Shown piece by piece: positions 7,784-16,291 of a stretch of 23,523 nucleotides of DNA. A model generated the notes under the pieces. The model was given only the letters and a program-made list of their open reading frames with translations, did not search any database and was not told the origin of the DNA. The stretch is from CAYXGE01 sp964464435 (lineage in GTDB: Bacteria; Pseudomonadota; Gammaproteobacteria; Burkholderiales; Methylophilaceae). The position numbers and the translations under genes were made by a program. Position 1 is the stretch's first letter, and each line of letters opens with the position of its first letter. The stretch is taken from NCBI GenBank assembly GCA_964464435.1, contig CAYXGE010000023.1:1-23523 (forward strand), written 5' to 3'.

Positions 7784-8920
7784 TTAAACAATGCCTAAAT
7801 TACTTAAGCCTGCTGATAAATCTTTATCTTGCGCGGCCTTGCCCTCAAGCTTAATTTTCAAGCGCACTTCATTCACAGAGTCTGCATTACGCAAAGCATC
7901 ATCATAAGAAATTTTGCCCGCTTCATATAAATCAAATAAGGCTTGGTCAAAGGTTTGCATGCCCAATTCACGCGATTTTGCCATGATTTCTTTAATCTCA
8001 TGCACCTCACCTTTAAATATAAGGTCGGAAATTAAAGGCGAATTCAACATAATTTCCATGGCGGCAGCGCGACCTTTTGTATCTTTAAGCGGAATTAAAC
8101 GTTGAGATACAAAGGCTTTAACGTTTAGAGACAAATCCATCAGCAGTTGATGGCGACGCTCTTCAGGGAAAAAGTTCACAATACGGTCTAGCGCTTGGTT
8201 GGTACTGTTAGCGTGTAAAGTTGCCATACATAAGTGCCCTGTTTCGGCAAAGGCAATAGCGTAGTCCATCGTTTCACGATCACGAATCTCACCAATCAAA
8301 ATTACATCTGGCGCTTGGCGTAAGGTATTTTTAAGGGCAATATGCCAATTATCAGTATCAACCCCCACTTCACGCTGTGTTACAACACAGTTTTTGTGGT
8401 CATGTACAAATTCCACTGGGTCTTCAATGGTAATAATATGGCCATAGCTATTTTCATTGCGATAGCCAATCATTGCAGCCAATGTGGTAGATTTACCTGA
8501 GCCTGTACCGCCCACTAAAATCACCAAGCCCCGTTTAGTCATAGCAACTTCTTTGAGTACTTCAGGCAGATTGAGGTCTTCAAACTTAGGAATAGTAGAA
8601 GTAATAGTTCGGAACACCAAGCCTGTGGAGCCTCTTTGCACAAAGGCATTTACACGAAAGCGCCCTAGGCCTTGTAACCCAATAGCAAAATTGCACTCTT
8701 TAGTTGCATCAAATTCTGCCGCTTGTTTGTCGTTCATAATGGAGCGTGCAATCTCGCGCGTTTGTTGCTGTGTAAGCGACTGATTGGTCACTGGCGTCAT
8801 TTTGCCATCGATTTTCATGGCTGGCGGAAAACCTGTTGTAATAAACAAGTCCGAAGCCTTTTTAGCCACCATCATGCGCAACAAATCAAATACAAACTTT
8901 TCTGCTTGGCTATTATCCAT
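7784..8920 (-). CDS. pilU: Type IV pilus retraction ATPase PilU
   Basis: A 378-residue hexameric secretion-type ATPase acting at the cytoplasmic base of the type IV pilus, where PilU assists PilT in depolymerising pilin. Motifs: Walker A GGTGSGKST (137-145), Asp box TIEDPVEF (164-171), Walker B DVILIGEIRD (205-214), His box TGHLCMATLH (227-236). It is distinguished from PilT by its longer C-terminus, by lacking the AIRNLIRE motif, and by position downstream of pilT. GAGGA five bases before ATG supports the start. The 45-nt pilT-pilU gap indicates one transcript. Confidence 0.95.
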   Translation of the reverse strand: MDNSQAEKFVFDLLRMMVAKKASDLFITTGFPPAMKIDGKMTPVTNQSLTQQQTREIARSIMNDKQAAEFDATKECNFAIGLQGLGRFRVNAFVQRGSTGLVFRTITSTIPKFEDLNLPEVLKEVAMTKRGLVILVGGTGSGKSTTLAAMIGYRNENSYGHIITIEDPVEFVHDHKNCVVTQREVGVDTDNWHIALKNTLRQAPDVILIGEIRDRETMDYAIAFAETGHLCMATLHANSTNQALDRIVNFFPEERRHQLLMDLSLNVKAFVSQRLIPLKDTKGRAAAMEIMLNSPLISDLIFKGEVHEIKEIMAKSRELGMQTFDQALFDLYEAGKISYDDALRNADSVNEVRLKIKLEGKAAQDKDLSAGLSNLGIV

Positions 8921-8965
8921 TTATATCCTCAATCAGTTACTCTTTATGCATTAAAAAACTGTATT

Positions 8966-10009
8966 TTAAGCCCCAAAGGTCTCTTTGTTAGCAGCTTTAC
9001 CTTTCGCCTCTAATACTGAAATAACATTTCTTTGTACTAATTCTTTCAGATTTTGGTCTAGGGTCTGCATACCCACGTTATTACCAGTTTGAATCGATGA
9101 ATACATTTGCGCAATTTTATTTTCACGAATCAAGTTTCGAATAGCTGGTGTACCAATCATAATTTCATGTGCGGCAACACGACCTTGTTCATCTTTGGTT
9201 TTACACAATGTTTGTGAAATAACGGCACGTAGAGATTCAGACAACATTGAGCGTACCATTTCTTTTTCTGCTGCTGGGAATACGTCAACAATACGGTCAA
9301 TCGTTTTAGCAGCTGAGCTAGTATGTAATGTACCAAATACCAAATGCCCTGTTTCTGCGGCGCTTAATGCTAAGCGAATGGTTTCTAGGTCACGCATCTC
9401 ACCCACTAGAATGACATCTGGGTCTTCACGCAATGCTGAGCGCAAAGCATTATTAAACGACAGGGTATGTGGCCCGACTTCACGTTGGTTAATTAAACAT
9501 TTTTTAGACTCATGCACAAACTCAATCGGGTCTTCCACCGTCAAAATATGGCCGTATTCATTTTCATTAATATAGTCCACCATTGCAGCTAGTGTGGTTG
9601 ATTTACCAGAGCCTGTAGGGCCAGTCACCAAGACAATACCACGTGGATTTTTAGCAATTTCTTTAAAAATTGGGGGGCAGTTAAGTTGTTCTAAAGTAAG
9701 AATTTTTGATGGAATAGTACGAAATACTGCACCAGCGCCTCGATTTTGGTTAAAAGCATTGACACGAAAACGTGCAAGATTAGGAATTTCAAATGAGAAG
9801 TCGCATTCCAATGTCTCTTCATACACTTTACGTTGGCCATCATTCATGATGTCATACACCATGTCGTGCACTTCACTATGATCCATGGCAGGCACGTTAA
9901 TTTTGCGCACATCTCCATGCACACGAATCATCGGTGGTAAGCCTGCAGATAAATGCAAGTCTGATGCTTTGTTTTTGACAGAAAATGCGAGTAAATCAGA
10001 AATATCCAC
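8966..10009 (-). CDS. pilT: Type IV pilus retraction ATPase PilT
   Basis: The main retraction motor for type IV pili, 347 residues, giving twitching motility and DNA uptake in species that have pili. Walker A GPTGSGKST (130-138), Asp box TVEDPIEF (157-164), Walker B DVILVGEMRD (198-207), His box TGHLVFGTLH (220-229) and the PilT-diagnostic AIRNLIRENK (289-298) are all present. The start codon is GTG, with an excellent AGGAG six bases upstream. No pilin or assembly genes lie in the window; pilT-pilU is commonly unlinked from the rest of the pilus operons. It is divergent from yggS with only 44 nt between start codons. Confidence 0.97.
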   Translation of the reverse strand: MDISDLLAFSVKNKASDLHLSAGLPPMIRVHGDVRKINVPAMDHSEVHDMVYDIMNDGQRKVYEETLECDFSFEIPNLARFRVNAFNQNRGAGAVFRTIPSKILTLEQLNCPPIFKEIAKNPRGIVLVTGPTGSGKSTTLAAMVDYINENEYGHILTVEDPIEFVHESKKCLINQREVGPHTLSFNNALRSALREDPDVILVGEMRDLETIRLALSAAETGHLVFGTLHTSSAAKTIDRIVDVFPAAEKEMVRSMLSESLRAVISQTLCKTKDEQGRVAAHEIMIGTPAIRNLIRENKIAQMYSSIQTGNNVGMQTLDQNLKELVQRNVISVLEAKGKAANKETFGA

Positions 10010-10019
10010 AGCGAGCTCC

Positions 10020-10028
10020 TGTTATAAT
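10020..10028 (+). promoter_or_regulatory. Extended -10 promoter for yggS-proC-yggT
   Basis: TGTTATAAT reads as a perfect extended -10 (TGnTATAAT) 25 nt before the yggS ATG. The -35 position holds no consensus hexamer, as is usual for extended -10 promoters. The element overlaps the mRNA leader region of the divergent pilT gene (its AGGAG lies at 10016-10020), so firing in one direction could affect the other. Confidence 0.65.
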
Positions 10029-10053
10029 TTTCAATGTTACGAATGGAGTGATT

Positions 10054-10758
10054 ATGACCACAATTGCACATCGCTTGCAAGCCATACATGCCAAACTTCA
10101 TCAAGCAAAGCTAGATGCAGGAAGAGCAAACCAATCTGTTCAATTATTGGCGGTGAGCAAATCACAACCTGTTTCAAGCATTATAGAGGCGTATGAGGCT
10201 GGTCAACGCCTGTTTGGTGAAAATTATTTGCAAGAATGTCTAGATAAGCAAGCATTATTGAAAAATTATGCAATTGAATGGCACTTTATCGGGCCAATAC
10301 AAAGCAATAAAACCCAAGCAATTGCACAACATTTTGATTGGGTTCACAGCGTAGATCGTTTAAAGATTGCGCAACGTCTTAATCAAGCTAGAGAGGGCAT
10401 GGCCTCGCCACTCAATATCTGTCTGCAAATTAATAGCAGTGAAGAACAAACAAAAAGTGGGTTGCTAGAAAATGAAGTTGAAACTTTAGCTAATCACATT
10501 ATGACCATGCCAAACTTGAGATTACGTGGTTTAATGGCAATACCCGCGCCAAGCCTTGACATCAACGTGCAACTTAAACAATTTAAAAAAATACATCTCA
10601 TTTATCAAGCCATGCAGACTTCATATGGGTTTGATACTTTATCAATTGGCATGTCTGACGACTATGAAGCGGCTATTGCAGAAGGCGCAACCATTGTTAG
10701 AATTGGCAGTGCCATTTTTGGGGCAAGAACTTACCAACAAAAGAGTCAACACGCATGA
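10054..10758 (+). CDS. yggS: PLP-binding homeostasis protein (YggS/PLPBP)
   Basis: A 234-residue fold-type III alanine-racemase-like protein that binds pyridoxal phosphate and affects vitamin B6 and amino-acid balance; no catalytic activity is established for the family. The PLP lysine is K36 in LAVSKSQP, the same number as in E. coli YggS. FGENYLQE, WHFIGPIQSNK, INSSEEQTKSG, SIGMSDDYEAAI and IVRIGSAIFG are the conserved blocks. The reading frame is open further upstream, but the ATG at 10054 is preferred because GGAG lies five bases before it and the longer version would run into pilT. Its TGA is inside the ATGA that starts proC. Confidence 0.96.
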   Translation: MTTIAHRLQAIHAKLHQAKLDAGRANQSVQLLAVSKSQPVSSIIEAYEAGQRLFGENYLQECLDKQALLKNYAIEWHFIGPIQSNKTQAIAQHFDWVHSVDRLKIAQRLNQAREGMASPLNICLQINSSEEQTKSGLLENEVETLANHIMTMPNLRLRGLMAIPAPSLDINVQLKQFKKIHLIYQAMQTSYGFDTLSIGMSDDYEAAIAEGATIVRIGSAIFGARTYQQKSQHA

Positions 10759-11573
10759 AAAACACACAAATATGTTTTATTGGCGGCGGCAATATGGCCA
10801 AAGCCTTAATCACTGGATTATTGCAAAAAGAGGTCTCAGCCGAGCAAATCACAGTGATTGAAACCGATATAGAAAAGCGCGCACAACTTAGCCAATCTTT
10901 TGGTATTCGCACTTCGGACCAACTACCAAGTGTTGTTAATAGTGATGTCATTGTATTAGCTGTTAAACCGCAACAATTGCGAGATTTATCTATATTTCTG
11001 GGTAGCCTACTTAACCAACAACTGGTGATATCCATTGCCGCAGGCATTAGAACCCAAGATTTATCACGCTGGCTGGGTGGATACCACCATATAGTGCGTA
11101 CCATGCCTAATACCCCTGCTCAAATTCAGGCTGGCATCACTGCTTTATATGCCATGCCAGAAGTAAGCCAAGCACATCAACAGATTGCAGAAAGCCTAAT
11201 GCAAGCCGCAGGCGCAACGTTGTGGCTTAAAGATGAAGCGCAGATGGATGCCGTCACTGCGATTTCAGGCAGTGGCCCAGCTTATCTGTTTTACTTTTTA
11301 GAAGCGATGCAAGAAGCCGCATTATCACTTGGTCTATCTGAAGATGCTGCAAGTCAGCTTAGCATGCACACGTTTTTGGGGGCGAGTCAACTAGCCGCTA
11401 TCAGTACCGAAAAACCTGCAACATTGCGTGCGCAAGTGACTTCAAAGGCAGGTACAACAGAACGAGCAATTAACACCATGCAGGCACAAGAAGTTAAAGA
11501 AAATATTATAAAAAGTATTTGTGCAGCGGCAGCTCGATCAAAAGAACTTGGTGATGAATTAGGAGGCCAATAA
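10755..11573 (+). CDS. proC: Pyrroline-5-carboxylate reductase
   Basis: ProC catalyses the last step of proline synthesis, NAD(P)H-dependent reduction of 1-pyrroline-5-carboxylate, in the cytosol. The 272-residue protein starts with the Rossmann motif CFIGGGNMA (7-15), has the conserved AVKPQ and VRTMPNTPA segments in the middle, and in the C-terminal helical domain carries SGSGPAYLF (about 172-180) and VTSKAGTTERAI (about 231-242), the substrate site. It overlaps yggS by 4 nt and yggT by 1 nt, so the three genes are translationally coupled. Confidence 0.97.
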   Translation: MKNTQICFIGGGNMAKALITGLLQKEVSAEQITVIETDIEKRAQLSQSFGIRTSDQLPSVVNSDVIVLAVKPQQLRDLSIFLGSLLNQQLVISIAAGIRTQDLSRWLGGYHHIVRTMPNTPAQIQAGITALYAMPEVSQAHQQIAESLMQAAGATLWLKDEAQMDAVTAISGSGPAYLFYFLEAMQEAALSLGLSEDAASQLSMHTFLGASQLAAISTEKPATLRAQVTSKAGTTERAINTMQAQEVKENIIKSICAAAARSKELGDELGGQ

Positions 11574-12148
11574 TGATAAGTAACGCTTTGTCTTTCTTAT
11601 TAGAAACATTATTAGGTTTATTTACTGTTTGTGTATTGCTGAGATTTTACTTACAACTTACCAATGCACCTTTCAAAAACCCAGTATCACAAGCTGTTGT
11701 TTCACTTACAAATTTTGCAGTTATTCCAGCCAGACGAGTGATACCCAGCTGGAAGAAAATTGATCTTTCAACTTTATTTATTGCGTTTTTATCACAGTTT
11801 TTACTCAATATTGGTTTAAAACTCATTGAGGGTTTTCCCATGCTAGTGGCTGGTAGTGGATTTTTGATTGTGTTGGTATTGATGACTTGCCTACAACTTG
11901 CCAAGCTCAGTATTTATATTTTTTTGTATGCCGCGATAGCACAAGCCTTGCTCAGCTGGGTAAATCCATACACACCCATTAGTGGTGTATTAGAGGCACT
12001 CACGCGTCCCATTATGGTGCCGATACGTCGTTATGTACCTTTAGTTGGCGGTATTGATATTTCACCTTTGGTACTTTTTATTCTAGCTAATCTATTGATA
12101 ATGTTGCTAATTCAACCACTTGAAAGGGAAATTTTGAATTATTTTTAA
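11573..12148 (+). CDS. yggT: YggT-family integral membrane protein
   Basis: A 191-residue inner-membrane protein with two tandem YGGT repeats: RFYLQLTNAP through KKIDLS in the first half and ALLSWVNPYTPI through GGIDISPLV in the second, each a pair of helices around an amphipathic P-x-R-R loop (VIPARRVIP, MVPIRRYVP). About four membrane helices in all. Family function is not settled; links to osmotic tolerance and cell-shape proteins are reported. GGAGG lies six bases before the ATG inside the end of proC, and the stop-start is TAATG. It closes the classic yggS-proC-yggT cluster. Confidence 0.93.
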   Translation: MISNALSFLLETLLGLFTVCVLLRFYLQLTNAPFKNPVSQAVVSLTNFAVIPARRVIPSWKKIDLSTLFIAFLSQFLLNIGLKLIEGFPMLVAGSGFLIVLVLMTCLQLAKLSIYIFLYAAIAQALLSWVNPYTPISGVLEALTRPIMVPIRRYVPLVGGIDISPLVLFILANLLIMLLIQPLEREILNYF

Positions 12149-12232
12149 CTATTTTTTACTTCTCAGTAGCCAATATCTTTTACAATCAGTATAGTCAATA
12201 ATCAAAATAATAAATGTAACCATGCAAACAAT

Positions 12233-14146
12233 ATGGCTAAGAGCTTAGACCAACAACTGATTCAGTTTCAAAAATGGCGTGAACAAGTTTCCACCATCAT
12301 TTCGCATTATCGCGATTGGCTAAATGACACTGGCAATAAAGACTCACTGCAAGATTTACGCTTATTTGATTTAGCTGATGCAGTTTCTAAAGATAAATTG
12401 TTGTTAGCGTTTGTGGCAGAGTTTTCTCGTGGCAAAACCGAGCTTATCAATGCGCTTTTTTTCTCAGGTTACGAACAACGGCTGTTACCTTCAAACCCTG
12501 GCCGAACCACCATGTGCCCTACTGAAATATTCTGGGACAGTAGTGAAGAGCCCTATATTAAACTGTTACCCATTGAAACGCGCCGTCGAGATGACAGCCT
12601 GAGTTATTTAAAAACTGAACCGCAACAATGGACTAAATTACGCCTAGATATACAATCTACAGAGTCGATGAAAATTGCGTTTCAATCAATCGTGCAACAA
12701 AAAGAAGTTTCAATCGCCGATGCAAAAGAGCTTGGCTTATGGGATGAAACAGACGAAGCCACCTTAGAAATTGCCAAATCAACAGGCAAAGTTGATGTAC
12801 CAGTTTGGCGACATGCACTCATTAATTTCCCACACCCACTGCTTAAAAGCGGTCTGGTTATTTTGGATACGCCAGGCCTCAATGCGCTTGGCTCAGAGCC
12901 AGAACTGACACTGAGCATTTTACCTAATGCCCATGCAGTGCTATTTTTACTAGCAACGGATACTGGTGTCACAAAATCGGATATGTCAATTTGGTCACAA
13001 TACATCCGTCATCGCACCAGTAGAAAATTTGCGATTCTAAACAAAATCGATGTGCTTTGGGATGATTTAAAATCTCCAGAAGAAGTACAAGCTGGCATAG
13101 ACACGCAAATTAATTTAACCGCAACGCAATTGAATTTAGCCCCGTCCTTAGTGATTGCGATTTCCGCACAAAAAGCTTTGGTTGCAAAAATAAAAAAAGA
13201 TGAAGAACTGCTAGCCAAAAGCAATATTCTCACCTTAGAAAATGCCATTGCACAAAACGTAGTAGGCGTTAAAAATGACTTACTTCGCAATTCAGTGGTA
13301 AATGAAACCGTAGCCATGATTAAGGTATCACGCCGTATGTTTCAACCTCGGATTGTGGCTTCTAAACAAAGGTTATTAGAGTTAGAAGGTCTGCAAGGCA
13401 AAGACCATGAAATCATTCAAAAACTTATGAACGAAATTGCAATTGATAAAAAGCTATATGAAAAGTCCGTGAATAATTATGAAGTCGGCGCAAGAAGAAT
13501 CAAAAAAATGGGTGGAAAGCTCATTGCTACACTAGAACCCGCAAATTTAAGTCGTTTGGTAGACCAAGGTAAAGCTGGTATGACTGAAAGTTGGACCACC
13601 AATGGCCTTAATAAAAACATTAAATATCTTATTGCCAAAATTATTGAGGTGGCTGAAGAAGCAGGGGAAATGGGTAAAGTTATTCAAAAAGAAACGGCTC
13701 AGCTATACCAGTTGTTTTACAACAGTCACGGCTTTGAATTAGTATCTCCACCAGTATTAGACCTGAGTGAGTTTATCAATCGCATGCGAGGGCTAGAAGA
13801 ATTGACTGATAATTTTTGCCGTTCACCCATTAATGTGATGACAGAAAAAAGCTTTTTAATTCGTAAATTTTCAATTGGTATGATTAGGCAAATTGAAATG
13901 CTGTATGAAGACACTCGAAGAAAAACAGCATTATGGTTAAACAGTGTGCTTTCACCGCTTACTGCGCAAATTCAGGAGCACAAACTGGTACTCGATAAAC
14001 GCAATGCCTCTTTAACGCAAATTTCAAACAATGCAAATAGCTTGCAGGTGGAAATTGTGGCCGCGCGCAACGAACTCAATAAACTTCAACAAAAAGGCAT
14101 GCTCTTAGACAAATTGCTACTTGGGTTAATGCAACAAACTAAGTAG
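12233..14146 (+). CDS. Dynamin-like large GTPase
   Basis: A 637-residue protein with an N-terminal helical region (1-55), a GTPase domain (about 56-330) and a long helical, coiled-coil-prone C-terminal half. GTPase motifs: P-loop AEFSRGKTE (62-70), where alanine replaces the first glycine of GxxxxGK(S/T); switch I GRTTMCPTE (90-98); DTPG (212-215); NKID (270-273). Bacterial dynamin relatives remodel membranes or act in chromosome and envelope maintenance; which applies here cannot be read from sequence. I see no obvious transmembrane paddle, so it may bind membrane peripherally. The ATG has no clear ribosome site. It lies 84 nt after yggT, possibly with its own promoter, and converges on rng with 12 nt between them. 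No second dynamin gene (as in paired DynA/B systems) is adjacent. Confidence 0.82.
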   Translation: MAKSLDQQLIQFQKWREQVSTIISHYRDWLNDTGNKDSLQDLRLFDLADAVSKDKLLLAFVAEFSRGKTELINALFFSGYEQRLLPSNPGRTTMCPTEIFWDSSEEPYIKLLPIETRRRDDSLSYLKTEPQQWTKLRLDIQSTESMKIAFQSIVQQKEVSIADAKELGLWDETDEATLEIAKSTGKVDVPVWRHALINFPHPLLKSGLVILDTPGLNALGSEPELTLSILPNAHAVLFLLATDTGVTKSDMSIWSQYIRHRTSRKFAILNKIDVLWDDLKSPEEVQAGIDTQINLTATQLNLAPSLVIAISAQKALVAKIKKDEELLAKSNILTLENAIAQNVVGVKNDLLRNSVVNETVAMIKVSRRMFQPRIVASKQRLLELEGLQGKDHEIIQKLMNEIAIDKKLYEKSVNNYEVGARRIKKMGGKLIATLEPANLSRLVDQGKAGMTESWTTNGLNKNIKYLIAKIIEVAEEAGEMGKVIQKETAQLYQLFYNSHGFELVSPPVLDLSEFINRMRGLEELTDNFCRSPINVMTEKSFLIRKFSIGMIRQIEMLYEDTRRKTALWLNSVLSPLTAQIQEHKLVLDKRNASLTQISNNANSLQVEIVAARNELNKLQQKGMLLDKLLLGLMQQTK

Positions 14147-14158
14147 GTTTTTAGAATT

Positions 14159-15613
14159 TTAACTTAACACAATATCAAAAGCTGTTTGTTTATAACTTGC
14201 ATCTGCTAGTAATGACACAGGCTTATTAATAAAATCTGACAAATCTGCCAAACTTTGGGATTCTTCATCCATGAGCATATCAATCACTTGCTGTGATGCA
14301 ATAACACTTAAGGCTTTCGCATTAAACTGTCTCGAATGTCGTAGAATTTCTCTTAAAATCTCATAACAAGTGGTTTGTGCGGTTTTAATTTCTGCTTGCC
14401 CCATGCAATGTGGACAAGGCTCACATAGTACATGCGCCAAGCTTTCACGCGTTCTTTTACGCGTCATTTCAACCAAGCCAAGTTGGGTAAAGCCATTAAT
14501 GCTGATACGTGCACGGTCTTTTTCAACTGCCTTTTGAAGTTCTTCAAGTACGGCAACGCGCTGTTCTTCCTCATCCATATCAATAAAATCGATGATGATG
14601 ATACCGCCTAGATTTCTAAGTCTTAATTGCCTTGCAATACATTGTGCTGCTTCGAGATTAGTTTTGAATATGGTCTCTGATAAGGTTTTGCCGCTGACAA
14701 AGCTACCTGTATTGACATCAATCGAAATCAAAGCCTCAGTTTGGTCGAAAATCAAATAACCGCCAGATTTCATTTCAACTTTGCGCGACATGCATCGTTT
14801 AATTTCTGCTTCAATATCATACATATCAAATAAGGGCCTATCCCCTTGATAATGGGTCAAAGCGCTCAATGACTTCACGGCATAAAGCTCAGCAAAGGCC
14901 TTAAGTTTTGAAAAAGTAGTACGAGAATCTACCATCACGGCGGTAGTATTATCATTCACGACATCCCGCAATATACGCATAGGTAAGTTTAAGTCTTGAA
15001 ACACAAGCGAGCGTGCTGGTGCAGTTTTGCTTGACTCTTGGATATTCATCCACACTTTTTGCAAGTAATCGATATCTGCTAACAATTCTTCATCACTAGC
15101 AGTTTCTGACATTGTGCGCATAATATAGCCACCTTCACGTTGTTCAGGTAGCAATTGCAGTAAACGGTCTCTTAATGCATCGCGCTCTATTTCATCTTCA
15201 ATACGTTGCGACACACCAATATGCGTTTGCTGAGGCAAAAACACTAAAAATCGGCCTGCAATACTAATTTGCGTGGTTAGCCTTGCCCCTTTAGTACCAA
15301 TAGGTTCTTTGATGACTTGTACAATAATCGATTGCCCTTCATGCAACACCTCTTGTATTGGACGTTCTGGCAGACCTTCTGGGTTACATTCCAATACATC
15401 TGCTACATGTAAAAATGCTGCGCGCTGTAAACCGATTTCAATAAATGCCGATTGCATACCCGGCAGCACACGGCAAACTTCACCGCGATAGATGTTGCCT
15501 ACCAAGCCCAATGAAGTGTGCCGTTCAAAATGCAATTCTTGCACTTTGCCATGCTCTAAAATAGCTACCCGCGTTTCTTGTGGAATAACATTAATTAAGA
15601 CTTCTTCACTCAT
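14159..15613 (-). CDS. rng: Ribonuclease G
   Basis: RNase G, an endonuclease that matures the 5' end of 16S rRNA and decays some mRNAs in the cytosol. At 484 residues it has RNase G length and lacks the long C-terminal scaffold of RNase E. The S1 domain lies at about 35-120 (GNIYRGEVCRVLPGMQSAF). The catalytic aspartates are D299 (SIDVNTGSF) and D342 (IIIDFIDM); the Zn-link is CPHC (400-403), with C397 nearby. Start ATG has only a weak GAAAG site, and 21 nt separate it from the upstream paralogue gene, so it is probably read from the same transcript. In many betaproteobacteria maf and rlmH precede rng; here two uncharacterised genes occupy that place. Confidence 0.96.
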   Translation of the reverse strand: MSEEVLINVIPQETRVAILEHGKVQELHFERHTSLGLVGNIYRGEVCRVLPGMQSAFIEIGLQRAAFLHVADVLECNPEGLPERPIQEVLHEGQSIIVQVIKEPIGTKGARLTTQISIAGRFLVFLPQQTHIGVSQRIEDEIERDALRDRLLQLLPEQREGGYIMRTMSETASDEELLADIDYLQKVWMNIQESSKTAPARSLVFQDLNLPMRILRDVVNDNTTAVMVDSRTTFSKLKAFAELYAVKSLSALTHYQGDRPLFDMYDIEAEIKRCMSRKVEMKSGGYLIFDQTEALISIDVNTGSFVSGKTLSETIFKTNLEAAQCIARQLRLRNLGGIIIIDFIDMDEEEQRVAVLEELQKAVEKDRARISINGFTQLGLVEMTRKRTRESLAHVLCEPCPHCMGQAEIKTAQTTCYEILREILRHSRQFNAKALSVIASQQVIDMLMDEESQSLADLSDFINKPVSLLADASYKQTAFDIVLS

Positions 15614-15634
15614 AAACTACTTTCAATACTTAAA

Positions 15635-16291
15635 TTAGCGATACTCTTTAACGTAATCGCTTGCTTGTGGGTCAGCCATCCAAAAGTAATAAAATTCACG
15701 TACCACCTGCAAAAATAAATGCCTTAAATCTGGGCTCTCAAAGGCACTCAACATGGCATCTGTTGCATTACGGTATTCTCTCGCATTCAATTGCTCTGAT
15801 GTTCTAAGCTTTAACAGCAATAATTTGGCAAGTTTCACGCGAGTTTCTATGACCGATTTATCATATCCTTTTTGCCCCAACACTGCATCATACGCTTTAC
15901 ATGCCCAGATTTCAGTTGTGCTGAACGTGGTTTGACCCAGGCTAGCCCAAAGTTGTTGAAGGTTTCCTGAAAAAGATTGCCATTGTGTCAAATGGACATC
16001 AAATGCTTGCTCTTGATTCAAGGCAGCAATGGTTTTAATGTCACCCATCCAAAAATGAAAATACTCACGAATGACCGTTAAAATGACTGGCCTATCAGCT
16101 TTGTCTGATTGGCTTAATAAAGAGTCAACTGCCTGACGATAGGTGCTACCGTTACTTGGAATAGCATTGAGAAATGGGTCTAACTGTTCGAGAATATTGG
16201 TGCGCTGTTGTAACTCTTCAGCACTAGCACCTTTTCTTTTTAAAAAAGAAAAATAAGCTTTTTGAGCTTGATATTCACGCTGGTGATGCAT
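15635..16291 (-). CDS. Uncharacterised two-repeat protein with REFYYFW boxes (copy A)
   Basis: A 218-residue protein of no family I recognise, without signal peptide or membrane helix and predicted mostly helical. It is built of two related units: residues about 12-90 and 133-212. Each starts AY...L..KG, has a central (Y)R.A.D pattern, and ends in an aromatic box, REYFHFW (75-81) and REFYYFW (198-204), followed by a D three residues later. The linker carries conserved tryptophans (W104, W115). It is collinear with the neighbouring copy B, with the boxes at identical residue numbers, so the two genes are clear tandem duplicates. ATG overlaps the copy B stop as TAATG, implying translational coupling, and rng follows 21 nt downstream. 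Function unknown; the operon position suggests a link to RNA processing or simply shared expression. Confidence 0.85.
   Translation of the reverse strand: MHHQREYQAQKAYFSFLKRKGASAEELQQRTNILEQLDPFLNAIPSNGSTYRQAVDSLLSQSDKADRPVILTVIREYFHFWMGDIKTIAALNQEQAFDVHLTQWQSFSGNLQQLWASLGQTTFSTTEIWACKAYDAVLGQKGYDKSVIETRVKLAKLLLLKLRTSEQLNAREYRNATDAMLSAFESPDLRHLFLQVVREFYYFWMADPQASDYVKEYR

Noticed and set aside
9985..10053. Longer yggS start upstream of 10054
   Set aside because: It would overlap pilT, has no ribosome site, and adds residues absent from the YggS family; PLP lysine numbering fits the shorter form.
12233..14146. Dynamin-like gene as part of a defence island
   Set aside because: Neighbours are all core housekeeping genes with no toxin, nuclease or mobile-element genes; base composition appears like the surroundings.
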